From Curvibacter sp. GWA2_63_95 (GTDB taxonomy: Bacteria > Pseudomonadota > Gammaproteobacteria > Burkholderiales > Burkholderiaceae_C): a stretch of DNA of 64,000 nucleotides. Under the pieces are notes generated by a model that had not been told where the DNA came from, made no database searches, and saw only the letters and a list, made by a program, of their open reading frames with translations. Position numbers and translations under genes: made by a program. This document shows, one piece after another, positions 55,013 through 63,004 of the stretch. The DNA lies in contig MGPB01000037.1 in assembly GCA_001795455.1 (NCBI GenBank), forward strand, positions 1 through 64,000, in the 5' to 3' direction. The first letter of the stretch is position 1; each line of letters begins with the position of its first letter.

Positions 55013-57598
55013 ATGCTGCTACCTTTGCTCACCACTTTCTCCTGGCAGGAGCTGCGCCAGCACCCCTGGCGCAATGCGGCGGCCGTGGTGTCGGTGATGC
55101 TGGGGGTGGCCCTGGCGTTTGCAGTGCACCTGATCAACGCATCGGCGCTGGACGAGTTTTCGCAGGCCGTGCGTTCGGTGGGTGGCCAGCCCGACCTGGA
55201 ACTGCGCACCGCAGCTGGCAGCGCCAGCAGTGTGGACCTGGCTCTGTGGGGCCAGCTGCTGCAGCACCCCGACGTGGCGGTGGCGGCACCGGTACTGGAG
55301 CTCAGCACCTATGCCATCCACGCGGGCCAAAAAACCCTGCTGCGTGTGGTGGGCGTGGACGCGCTGCAAGTGGCCGCGGTGGCGCCTGACCTGTTGCCCC
55401 TGCCCGCTGCCAATGCCGACCGACTGGCCTTCTTCGCCCCCGACACGGTGTTTCTGAACCCGCTGGCGCGCCAGGCCTTGCCCGGTGCCACGGTGCAGTT
55501 GCAGCACGGCCTGGGCCTGCACACCCTGCAGGTAGCGGGCAGCGTGGCCGCGGGGGGTGCCCCGCTAGCGGTGATGGACATTGCCGCCGTGCAAAGCCTG
55601 TTTGGCCGCAGCGACCTGAGCCGTGTGGATGTGCGGCTGCGTGCGGGCGTGGACCGTGCCCAATTTGTGCGCGACGTCACAGAGGCCGCCGACTGGCCCG
55701 CCGGTGCCACGCTGCGCGCGCCCGGCGACGCGGTGGAACGCATCAGCAACCTGTCACGCGCCTACCGCGTGAACCTGACCGTGCTGGCGCTGGTGGCACT
55801 GTTCACCGGGGGCTTTCTGGTGTTCTCGGTGCTGGCCCTCAGCGTGGCGCGGCGGGCGCAGCAGTTTGCGCTGTTGGGCGTGCTGGGCCTGACCGGCCGG
55901 CAACGGTTGCAGCTGGTGCTGCTGGAAGCCGCGGCGCTGGGCAGCGTGGGCAGCTTGCTGGGCCTGGCGCTGGGCAGCGCGTTGGCCGCACTTGCGCTGC
56001 GCCTGCTGGGCGGTGACCTGGGGGGTGGTTTTTTTGCGGGCAGCACCCCTGCTTTGCAATGGAGCGGTGCGGCCGCGCTGGTGTTTGGCCTGCTGGGCGT
56101 GGCCGCCGCGCTGGTAGGCGCCTGGGCACCGGCCCGGCTGGCGCAGCAGCTGCCCCCGGCGCAAACGCTCAAGGGCCTGGGCGCGCCGGATGCGAGCCAC
56201 CACCGGGCCTGGCTGGGCGCGGCGCTGCTGGTGGCGGGTGGCCTGCTGGCGCTGCTGCCCCCGGTGTGGGAGATCCCGCTGGCGGCCTACCTGAGCGTGG
56301 CGTGTTTGCTGCTGGGTGGCATCACCGCGCTGCCCGCCGCCGTGGGCTGGGTGCTGGACGGGGTGGCCCCCTTCGTGGCGCGCCGTGCCCTGCCGCTGCT
56401 GGCGGTGGAGCGTGCGCGCCGAGTGCGCGAAAGTGCGGCGGTGGCGGTGAGTGGTGTGGTGGCATCGCTGAGCCTAGCGGTGGCACTGACCGTGATGGTG
56501 GCAAGCTTTCGCACCTCGGTGACCGACTGGCTGGATGTGGTGCTGCCCGCCGCCTTGTATGTGCGCACCGGCACCAGCGGCAGTACCACCGAGGCAGCCT
56601 ACTTTGACCCCGCTTTCGTGCAGGGTGCGGCGCAGGTGCCGGGCGTGGAGCGTTTGAGCACGCAGCGCACGCTGTCCCTCACGCTGGACCCGGCCCAACC
56701 CGCCATTGCGTTGCTGGTGCGCCCGCTGCGCGACGCCCAAACGGGCGCACTGAACCTGCCCTCGGTGGGCAACCCGGTGCCAGTGCCTGCCGGGCGCGTG
56801 GGTGTGTACGTGAGCGAGGCCATGCTGGACCTGTATGCGGCGCGACTGGGACGGGATTTGCCTGCACTTTCAGCATCATTTAGGCCTCCAGCCCCCGTGG
56901 AATCTGCGCAAACAGCTATCTTTTTTGTAGCAGGCGTGTGGCGCGACTATGCCCGCCAGTTTGGCACCGTGGCCATGGACCCGGCCGACTTTGCACGCTA
57001 CAGCCGCGACACGCGGGTCAACGACATCGCCTTCTGGTTGCACCCGGAGGCGGATGTGCCGCAGGTACAAGAACAATTGCGCGCGCTGGCCAACCAACTG
57101 GCCCACACACCCGATGGTGCGGCGGGCAACTTGCTGGAGTTTGGCTCCGCCCGCGAGATTCGCGCCACCAGCCTGAAGATTTTTGACCGCAGCTTTGCCG
57201 TGACCTACTGGCTGCAGGCGGTGGCCATTGGCATTGGCCTGTTTGGCGTAGCGGCCAGCTTCAGTGCGCAGGTGCTGGCGCGGCGCAAGGAGTTTGGCCT
57301 GTTGGTGCACCTGGGGCTCACGCGGCGGCAAATCCTGCGCGTGGTGGCGCTGGAGGGCGCGGCCTGGACTGCGCTGGGTGCGTTGGCCGGCGTGGCGCTG
57401 GGCCTGGCGGTGGCCGTGGTGCTGGTGCATGTGGTGAACCCGCAGAGCTTCCACTGGACCATGGAACTGGCCCTACCCTGGGGCCGGCTGGCGGCGCTGG
57501 CGGCCGCTGTGGTGGTGGCCGGAACAACAACGGCCTGGCTGTCAGGCCAGGCCGCTGCGGGGCGCGATGCAGTGATGGCGGTGAAAGAGGACTGGTAA
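55013..57598 (+). CDS. large FtsX-family ABC transporter permease
   Basis: An 861-residue permease of the YbbP/LolE/MacB-type FtsX superfamily, with about ten helices: one after the short N-terminus, a first FtsX core (about 245-375), a middle helical group (about 395-500) and a C-terminal FtsX core (about 720-850) around two large periplasmic domains. LTGRQRLQLVLLEAAALGSVGSLLG and LTRRQILRVVALEGAAWTALGAL are duplicated FtsX segments. No ATPase is adjacent; the LolD/YbbA-type ATPase at 38138 may be its partner. Contains a 57-bp repeat copy (56875-56931). Confidence 0.88.
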   Translation: MLLPLLTTFSWQELRQHPWRNAAAVVSVMLGVALAFAVHLINASALDEFSQAVRSVGGQPDLELRTAAGSASSVDLALWGQLLQHPDVAVAAPVLELSTYAIHAGQKTLLRVVGVDALQVAAVAPDLLPLPAANADRLAFFAPDTVFLNPLARQALPGATVQLQHGLGLHTLQVAGSVAAGGAPLAVMDIAAVQSLFGRSDLSRVDVRLRAGVDRAQFVRDVTEAADWPAGATLRAPGDAVERISNLSRAYRVNLTVLALVALFTGGFLVFSVLALSVARRAQQFALLGVLGLTGRQRLQLVLLEAAALGSVGSLLGLALGSALAALALRLLGGDLGGGFFAGSTPALQWSGAAALVFGLLGVAAALVGAWAPARLAQQLPPAQTLKGLGAPDASHHRAWLGAALLVAGGLLALLPPVWEIPLAAYLSVACLLLGGITALPAAVGWVLDGVAPFVARRALPLLAVERARRVRESAAVAVSGVVASLSLAVALTVMVASFRTSVTDWLDVVLPAALYVRTGTSGSTTEAAYFDPAFVQGAAQVPGVERLSTQRTLSLTLDPAQPAIALLVRPLRDAQTGALNLPSVGNPVPVPAGRVGVYVSEAMLDLYAARLGRDLPALSASFRPPAPVESAQTAIFFVAGVWRDYARQFGTVAMDPADFARYSRDTRVNDIAFWLHPEADVPQVQEQLRALANQLAHTPDGAAGNLLEFGSAREIRATSLKIFDRSFAVTYWLQAVAIGIGLFGVAASFSAQVLARRKEFGLLVHLGLTRRQILRVVALEGAAWTALGALAGVALGLAVAVVLVHVVNPQSFHWTMELALPWGRLAALAAAVVVAGTTTAWLSGQAAAGRDAVMAVKEDW
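56875..56931 (-). repeat. 57-bp intragenic repeat, copy E
   Basis: On the minus strand it begins GCTACAAAAAAGATAGCTG, then TTTGCGCAGATTCCACGG and GGAGGCCTAAATGAT. It is antisense in the FtsX-family permease, in a periplasmic loop, and encodes RPPAPVESAQTAIFFVA. This is one of the best preserved copies. Confidence 0.8.
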
Positions 57599-57626
57599 GC
57601 CCTGCCCCACCACCACGTGGCTGCGC

Positions 57627-58658
57627 TTATTTCTTGGCGCGGATCTTGACCAGCTCGGCCTGCGCTTCGTTCCACAGGTCCATGCCAATGTCGGCACCGA
57701 TCTGGGCGTACACGCGGGTCAGCTTGTCACGCATGCGGGCGGACTCGGCGGGCGACAGCTCATTCACCTGCATGCCCTTGGCCTTCAAGTCGGCAACGGC
57801 CCGGGAGGCTTCGTCGCGGGTGTCCTTGCGTTCAAAGTCGCGGCTCAGCTTGGCGGCGTCGCTGAGGATCTTTTGTTCGTCCTTGGACAGCTGGTCCCAC
57901 CATTTCTTGCTGACCATCACGATCCAGGGGCTGTACACGTGGTTGGTCACCGTCATGTACTTTTGCACTTCGTAGAACTTGCTCGACAGGATGGTGTTGA
58001 AGGGGTTTTCCTGGCCGTCCACGGTGTTGGTTTCCAGCGCGCTGAACAACTCAGAAAACGCCATGGGCACGGCGTTGGCACCCAGGGTCTTGAAGCTGTT
58101 GAGGAACACATTGTTTTGCATCACCCGCAGCTTGATGCCGTCCAGGTCTTCCACCTTGTTGATGGCGCGCTTGCTGTTGGTCAGGTTGCGAAAACCGTTC
58201 TCCCAGTAGGCCAGGCCCACCAGGCCTTTTTCCTGCAGCTTGGCGCGGATTTTGTCGCCAATGGGGCCGTCCAGCAGCGCATCGGCTTCCTTGGCGTTGC
58301 TGATCAAAAAGGGCGTATCCCACAGCGCCATTTCCTTGGTGATGCCGACCAGCGTGGCCGTCGACCCGACCATCATTTCCTGCGCGCCGCCAATCAGCGA
58401 GTTCTGCATCTGCACATCGGGACCCAGTGCGGAGGCACCAATCGTGCGCACCTTCATCTTGCCGCCCGAAGCCTTTTCCACCGCCTCGGCAAACACCTTG
58501 GACGCACGGCCCTGGTTGCTTTGCTCGTTGAGGCCATAGCCAAAACGGATCAGGCGCGGTTTGATGTCTTGCGCCAGCGCGGGCAAGGCAGCGCTGAACA
58601 CGGCGGCACCGGCCACGGCCAGCACGGCGCGGCGGATCAGGGTGGTGGAAGCTTTCAT
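57627..58658 (-). CDS. dctP: TRAP transporter substrate-binding protein
   Basis: A 343-residue periplasmic receptor of the DctP/TAXI-independent TRAP family. The signal peptide covers about 1-30. Conserved segments are IRFGYGLNEQSNQGRASKVFAE, GPIGDKIRAKLQEKGLVGLAYWENGFRNLTN and NTVDGQENPFNTI; the YWENGFR Arg binds the carboxylate. Being in an operon with gluconokinase suggests the ligand is gluconate or a related sugar acid. Last gene of the unit; AGGAG precedes its ATG. Confidence 0.92.
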   Translation of the reverse strand: MKASTTLIRRAVLAVAGAAVFSAALPALAQDIKPRLIRFGYGLNEQSNQGRASKVFAEAVEKASGGKMKVRTIGASALGPDVQMQNSLIGGAQEMMVGSTATLVGITKEMALWDTPFLISNAKEADALLDGPIGDKIRAKLQEKGLVGLAYWENGFRNLTNSKRAINKVEDLDGIKLRVMQNNVFLNSFKTLGANAVPMAFSELFSALETNTVDGQENPFNTILSSKFYEVQKYMTVTNHVYSPWIVMVSKKWWDQLSKDEQKILSDAAKLSRDFERKDTRDEASRAVADLKAKGMQVNELSPAESARMRDKLTRVYAQIGADIGMDLWNEAQAELVKIRAKK

Positions 58659-58722
58659 GGAATGTCTCCTGGGTGTTGTTGTGGAAGAAAACGGGAACAG
58701 AGCGGGAACAAAAGAACGGAAG

Positions 58723-60015
58723 TCAACGCATCCACGCCACCGGTGCGGTCACGATTTGCGGGAACAGGACGAACAGGAACAGGATCAGCGTGTAGGTGAT
58801 GAGGAAAGGGTTCACGCCCTTGATGACCTGGTGCAGCGGCAGCCGCCCCACCCCGGCCACCACATTGAGCACCGTACCCACCGGTGGTGTGATGAGACCA
58901 ATGGCGCCGTTGAGCACAAACATCAGACCGAAGTACACCGGGTCAATGCCAGCCTTCACGGCAATCGGCAACATCACGGGCGCAAAGATCAGGATGGTGG
59001 GCGTGAGGTCCAGCGCGGTGCCCACCAGAATGAGTACCAGCATCATCACCACCATCAGGAGGCGTGGGCTCTCCACCAGCGGGCCCAGCCAGCCGGTCAG
59101 CACATTGGGCAAATCAGCCAGCGTGATCATGTAGCTGGCCACTTGCGCACCGGCACACAGGAACATCACGATGGCCGTGGTCTTGGCCGCGCGCACCAGC
59201 ACGCCGTAGACCGCCGAAATTTTCATCTCGCGGTGGATGAACAGGGCGACCACCAGCGCATAGAACGCGGCCACCACCGCGGCTTCGGTGGGTGTGAACA
59301 CACCGCTCTTCATGCCACCAATGATGATCAGCGGCATCAGCAGTGCCCAGAACGCCTTGCGCGTGGCTTGCAGGCGTTCACGCATGGGCAGCGGCTGGCC
59401 TTCGGGCAAATCGATTTTGCGCAGCACCAGCTTCCAGGCCACGATCAGGCCGACCCCCATGATGAGGCCGGGCACGATGCCCGAGAGGAACAGCGACGAG
59501 ATCGAGGTGTTGGTGGTCACGCCGTAGATCACAAACGGCATGCTGGGCGGAATGATGGGCGCGATGATGCCGCCCGAGGCAATCAGCCCCGCCGAGGTGT
59601 GCATGGGGTAACCCTGCTGGCGCATCATGGGCATGAGGATGGTCGCCAGTGCGGCCGTGTCGGCCAGGGCAGAACCACTCATGCTGGCCATCAGCACCGC
59701 CGCGCCAATGGCCACAAAGCCCAGGCCACCCCGGATGTGCCCCACCCAGGCCTGCGCCATGGTGATGATGCGCCGGCTGATACCGCCGGTGTTCATCAGC
59801 TCGCCGGCCAGGATGAAGAAGGGCACGGCCAGCAGCGCAAAACTGTCCACCCCCGCCACCAGGTTTTGTGCCAGCAGCTGCGTGTCCCAGAAGTCCAGCA
59901 CCCAGGCCATCGCGGCCCCGGTCAGCACCAGCGACAGGGCCATGTTCATGCCAATGCCCATGAGCGCCAGCATGCCGACGCAAAACACAATGAATGCGAG
60001 ACCTTCGTTAGACAT
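58723..60015 (-). CDS. dctM: TRAP transporter large permease (DctM)
   Basis: A 430-residue, about 12-helix membrane subunit that drives Na+-coupled transport. Family segments include FILAGELMNTGGISRRI, MSGSALADTAALATILMP and PPSMPFVIYGVTTNTSIS. Lies between dctQ and dctP on the same strand. Confidence 0.94.
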   Translation of the reverse strand: MSNEGLAFIVFCVGMLALMGIGMNMALSLVLTGAAMAWVLDFWDTQLLAQNLVAGVDSFALLAVPFFILAGELMNTGGISRRIITMAQAWVGHIRGGLGFVAIGAAVLMASMSGSALADTAALATILMPMMRQQGYPMHTSAGLIASGGIIAPIIPPSMPFVIYGVTTNTSISSLFLSGIVPGLIMGVGLIVAWKLVLRKIDLPEGQPLPMRERLQATRKAFWALLMPLIIIGGMKSGVFTPTEAAVVAAFYALVVALFIHREMKISAVYGVLVRAAKTTAIVMFLCAGAQVASYMITLADLPNVLTGWLGPLVESPRLLMVVMMLVLILVGTALDLTPTILIFAPVMLPIAVKAGIDPVYFGLMFVLNGAIGLITPPVGTVLNVVAGVGRLPLHQVIKGVNPFLITYTLILFLFVLFPQIVTAPVAWMR

Positions 60016-60102
60016 GCAACCTCCGGCGCGCCGCCTGAAGAAAGACTGCGGCGCCCTGCAGGGGCAGTGAACGAATGTGAACGGGGGGGTGCATATCCAT
60101 AT

Positions 60103-60618
60103 CTATTCCACTTCCGCGCCGTGACCGAGGTCCAGGGGCGTGCGTTGTAGCAATTCCCACAGGGCCATGGCGCCAATGGCGATGGCGCACAGCAGGGCCG
60201 GCAGAGGCAACAGCGCAGTGGGGTAACCCATCACCACGGAGTAGCTGTCTATCCCCACCACGACCTGTTGCCAGGCCCCGCGGCCCAGCAGCACACAGGC
60301 CAGCAACACCAGCACACGGATCACCGCCGTCATCAGCGCCAGTGCCAGCGGTCTCTTCTGCAACATCGCCACCAGGCTGGTGAACGCCATGTGCTCCCCA
60401 GCCGGGTAGGCGGCTGTGGCACCGATGAACACCATCCAGACAAACAGCAGGCGCGACAGCTCTTCACTGCCAGCCACGCCGCTACCAAAGCCGTAGCGCA
60501 ACACCACGTTCACGAATACGGACACCGCCATCACGCCCAGGCAAAGCGCCAACAGCACGTGGGTCAGCTGAACAAACTTGCCGGGCGCTGCGGCCGGGTC
60601 TTGGACGGGTTCGGTCAT
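60103..60618 (-). CDS. dctQ: TRAP transporter small permease (DctQ)
   Basis: A 171-residue four-helix subunit, from the ATG at 60618, with the NVVLRYGFGSGVAGSEELSRLLFVW signature (N-x-x-x-R-Y and E-E-L-x-R). It pairs with DctM and links it to the receptor. The start overlaps the gluconokinase stop by four bases (ATGA). An 87-base gap separates it from dctM. Confidence 0.92.
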   Translation of the reverse strand: MTEPVQDPAAAPGKFVQLTHVLLALCLGVMAVSVFVNVVLRYGFGSGVAGSEELSRLLFVWMVFIGATAAYPAGEHMAFTSLVAMLQKRPLALALMTAVIRVLVLLACVLLGRGAWQQVVVGIDSYSVVMGYPTALLPLPALLCAIAIGAMALWELLQRTPLDLGHGAEVE

Positions 60619-61118
60619 GCAGGCTCCTGCGTTGCGGACAACCATTCGGTGACCATGGTCTGCAGTTGGGCCAGGGGAAGGGTGGCATCCAGGCGCAACA
60701 CACCGGCCTCGCCCACGGGCGATTCGAGTGTGGCGAACTGGTTGTCCACCAGGCTGGTGGAAAAGAAATGCGCAGCACGTGCCCCGACGCGGGCCAGCGC
60801 CTCGGCCTTGCCAATCTCCAGAAACACAAAGCGCAGATTCGGCGCGGCTTGGCGCAGACGGTTGCGGTAGGCACGTTTGAGGGCCGAACAAGTCACCACC
60901 GCGCCGGCAGGTCGGGCCTGCAACTGAGCCCCCAGGGTGGCCAGCCAGTCCGCGCGGTCAACGTCGGTCAGCGCAATGCCGCGGGCCATCTTGTCGCGAT
61001 TGGCCGTGCTGTGGTAGTGGTCGCCCTCCACCAGCGGCAGGCCGGTGGCCAGGGCCACGGCCTCACCCAGACTGGATTTTCCGCAGCCGGAGACGCCCAT
61101 GATGACGATGGAATGCAT
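60615..61118 (-). CDS. gntK: gluconokinase
   Basis: Phosphorylates D-gluconate to 6-phosphogluconate, feeding the Entner-Doudoroff or pentose phosphate routes. A 167-residue GntK from the ATG at 61118: Walker A MGVSGCGKSS, then EGDHYHSTANRDKM and CSALKRAYRNRLR, all diagnostic. First gene of the gntK-dctQ-dctM-dctP operon. A palindromic LacI-type operator lies 15 bases upstream. Confidence 0.95.
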   Translation of the reverse strand: MHSIVIMGVSGCGKSSLGEAVALATGLPLVEGDHYHSTANRDKMARGIALTDVDRADWLATLGAQLQARPAGAVVTCSALKRAYRNRLRQAAPNLRFVFLEIGKAEALARVGARAAHFFSTSLVDNQFATLESPVGEAGVLRLDATLPLAQLQTMVTEWLSATQEPA

Positions 61119-61132
61119 AAACCTCGCAAATC

Positions 61133-61146
61133 GGATAGCGCTATCC
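61133..61146. promoter_or_regulatory. palindromic operator 1 for the LacI-type regulator
   Basis: GGATAGCGCTATCC is a perfect 14-bp palindrome with a central GCGC, the classic layout for LacI-family operators. It lies 15 bases before the gntK start, in a position to block transcription or be near the promoter. An identical copy lies 108 bases away at 61241. Confidence 0.8.
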
Positions 61147-61240
61147 AAAAATAACCAAATAAATGCTGCATGGCGGATTTCGGTCCACTTTTCAGAGTGA
61201 ACGCCCAGCTTAGGGGTTTGTCCGCGACCCATCCCATGCA

Positions 61241-61254
61241 GGATAGCGCTATCC
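61241..61254. promoter_or_regulatory. palindromic operator 2 for the LacI-type regulator
   Basis: Second exact copy of GGATAGCGCTATCC, 44 bases before the regulator's ATG. The centre-to-centre distance to operator 1 is 108 bases, close to ten helical turns, so both could be bound by one tetramer in a loop. Confidence 0.8.
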
Positions 61255-61297
61255 TATGCGAAGATATTTGCATGCCATTCAGTAGTTTCCCTAGGCC

Positions 61298-62320
61298 ATG
61301 ACAGTCCCCATCCGCCCCCGCGCCACTGGCCGCGTCACGCTCTCCGACGTGGCGCATCTGGCCGGTGTCAGCCCCATTACCGTGTCACGCGCACTGCGCG
61401 GCGAACGGGCCGTAGCGCCCGAGCTGGTGGCCAAGGTGCAGGCAGCGGCCCACAAGCTGGGTTATGTGCCCAACCCCGCCGCACGGGCCTTGGCCTCGGG
61501 CCAAAGCAGCCACGTGGCGGTTCTGATTCCGATGCTGTCGAACGCGCTGTTTGTGGATGTGCTGGAGACTTTGCAGCAAACCCTGCGCCAAGCGGGGTAC
61601 CAGGCACTGATTGGCATCACCCACTACGACGCGAGTGAAGAAGAAAGCCTGCTGCGCGAACAACTGTTGCACCGACCGGCCGGGCTCATCGTCACCGGGC
61701 TGGAACGCAGCGACGCCACACGCGGGCTGATCGCCCAAAGCGGGGTGCCTTGTGTACACCTGATGACCGCCGAAGCCCCCGAAGGGGCCTACTGCGTGGG
61801 CTTCTCACAGCGCGACGCGGGCCACGACCTGACGCAGCACCTGCTGGACCAAGGCCATCGGCGCATTGCCTTTGCTGCCGCCCAACTGGACCCACGCGCC
61901 CTGCAGCGCCTGGAGGGCTGGCGCCAGGCCTTGCAGGCGGCAGGCCGCTACGACGCAACGCTGGAATGGTTGAACCCGGCGCCCTCCTCGCTGTCACTGG
62001 GAGCCCGCATGTTTGAGCAAATCATGGGGCAGCAACCGCCGGTGGACGCCATCTTTTTCTGCAACGACGACCTGGCCCAGGGTGCCTTGCTGGCGGCACT
62101 GCGCCTGGGCATTTCGGTGCCACAGCGGGTGGCGATTGCGGGCTTCAACGACCTGACCGGCAGCGACCAGATGCTGCCGCCGCTGACCACCGTGCGCACC
62201 CCGCGCGCCGAGATCGGCCAGGCCGCGGGGCAGATGCTGGTGGCGCTGATGCAAGGTGAGACGGTTGCCTCACCTTGCGTCAACCTGGGCTACACGCTGC
62301 AACTTCGCGACAGCGCCTGA
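61298..62320 (+). CDS. LacI-family transcriptional regulator of gluconate genes
   Basis: A 340-residue repressor with an N-terminal LacI helix-turn-helix (about 15-65: VTLSDVAHLAGVSPITVSRALRG) and a periplasmic-binding-like effector domain (about 75-335). Divergent from the gntK-TRAP operon and preceded by identical palindromes near both starts. It probably controls both directions in response to gluconate or 6-phosphogluconate, like E. coli GntR; the ligand is inferred from neighbours only. Confidence 0.92.
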   Translation: MTVPIRPRATGRVTLSDVAHLAGVSPITVSRALRGERAVAPELVAKVQAAAHKLGYVPNPAARALASGQSSHVAVLIPMLSNALFVDVLETLQQTLRQAGYQALIGITHYDASEEESLLREQLLHRPAGLIVTGLERSDATRGLIAQSGVPCVHLMTAEAPEGAYCVGFSQRDAGHDLTQHLLDQGHRRIAFAAAQLDPRALQRLEGWRQALQAAGRYDATLEWLNPAPSSLSLGARMFEQIMGQQPPVDAIFFCNDDLAQGALLAALRLGISVPQRVAIAGFNDLTGSDQMLPPLTTVRTPRAEIGQAAGQMLVALMQGETVASPCVNLGYTLQLRDSA

Positions 62321-62324
62321 AAAG

Positions 62325-62891
62325 TTACGGCGCGTTGGACTCCAGCCCTTGCAGCACACGACCACGGCCGGCGGTCAGGAGGTTGGCATAGTTCGCCAGC
62401 CCCGCCACCAGACGGCCCAAGGCGCGGACCACCAGGCCCAGGCCTTGCCCCACATCACGCAGGGGTTGCACCACATTGGTCTGGAATCGCGTCACCAGGC
62501 AAGTCTGCGGCTGTGCCACCCATTGCAGCTGAATGCCCTCTTGTCCCTTGTACGGCCACGCCTCCACCACCACACGCTGCCCGGCGCGCAATTGCAAGTC
62601 ATGGCCCAACGCCACGAAATGGTCACCGGTTTCCAATAGCGGGGTGTGGCGCGACACATCCAGCGTGGCCCAGGCACGGCCTGACACCACACGCAGCACA
62701 CCAGCGGTGCGCGGCCGCACGGTCACGGCACGGCCCTTGGGCAGGACCCAGGGCGCCTCCTCGGTGATCGCCATCGCGTCGAGCGTCAGCTCGGCCATGG
62801 GGTCTTGGGGCGCTGACAGGCGGGGGCCGGACAAGGCATCGGACACAAATGAGGACAGGGATGGTTGCGGGGACGGGCTTTGGACGGACAT
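62325..62891 (-). CDS. DUF2917 family protein
   Basis: A 188-residue protein from the ATG at 62891 (AAGGAG just ahead). A cupin-like DUF2917 core covers about residues 45-120 (VLPKGRAVTVRPRTAGVLRVVSGRAWATLD and LLETGDHFVALGHDLQLRAG). The N-terminal 40 residues are Ser/Pro-rich and the C-terminus is helical. Function unknown. It is divergent from the LysR regulator, as is typical for this pairing, and converges on the LacI gene. Confidence 0.85.
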   Translation of the reverse strand: MSVQSPSPQPSLSSFVSDALSGPRLSAPQDPMAELTLDAMAITEEAPWVLPKGRAVTVRPRTAGVLRVVSGRAWATLDVSRHTPLLETGDHFVALGHDLQLRAGQRVVVEAWPYKGQEGIQLQWVAQPQTCLVTRFQTNVVQPLRDVGQGLGLVVRALGRLVAGLANYANLLTAGRGRVLQGLESNAP

Positions 62892-63004
62892 GGTGGGCTC
62901 CTTAAAAAGGTGGTTGGGCAATGAATGATCTGCCCGCGCGCCTGCAGCGTCCAATGAAATCGGGCTATGCTATTCATTCCATTCCCGCATCAATCCATTT
63001 CGCC

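Noticed and set aside
58561..60150. 529-codon open frame on the plus strand
   Set aside because: Antisense to dctM and dctP, extremely rich in His and Gln; a shadow frame.
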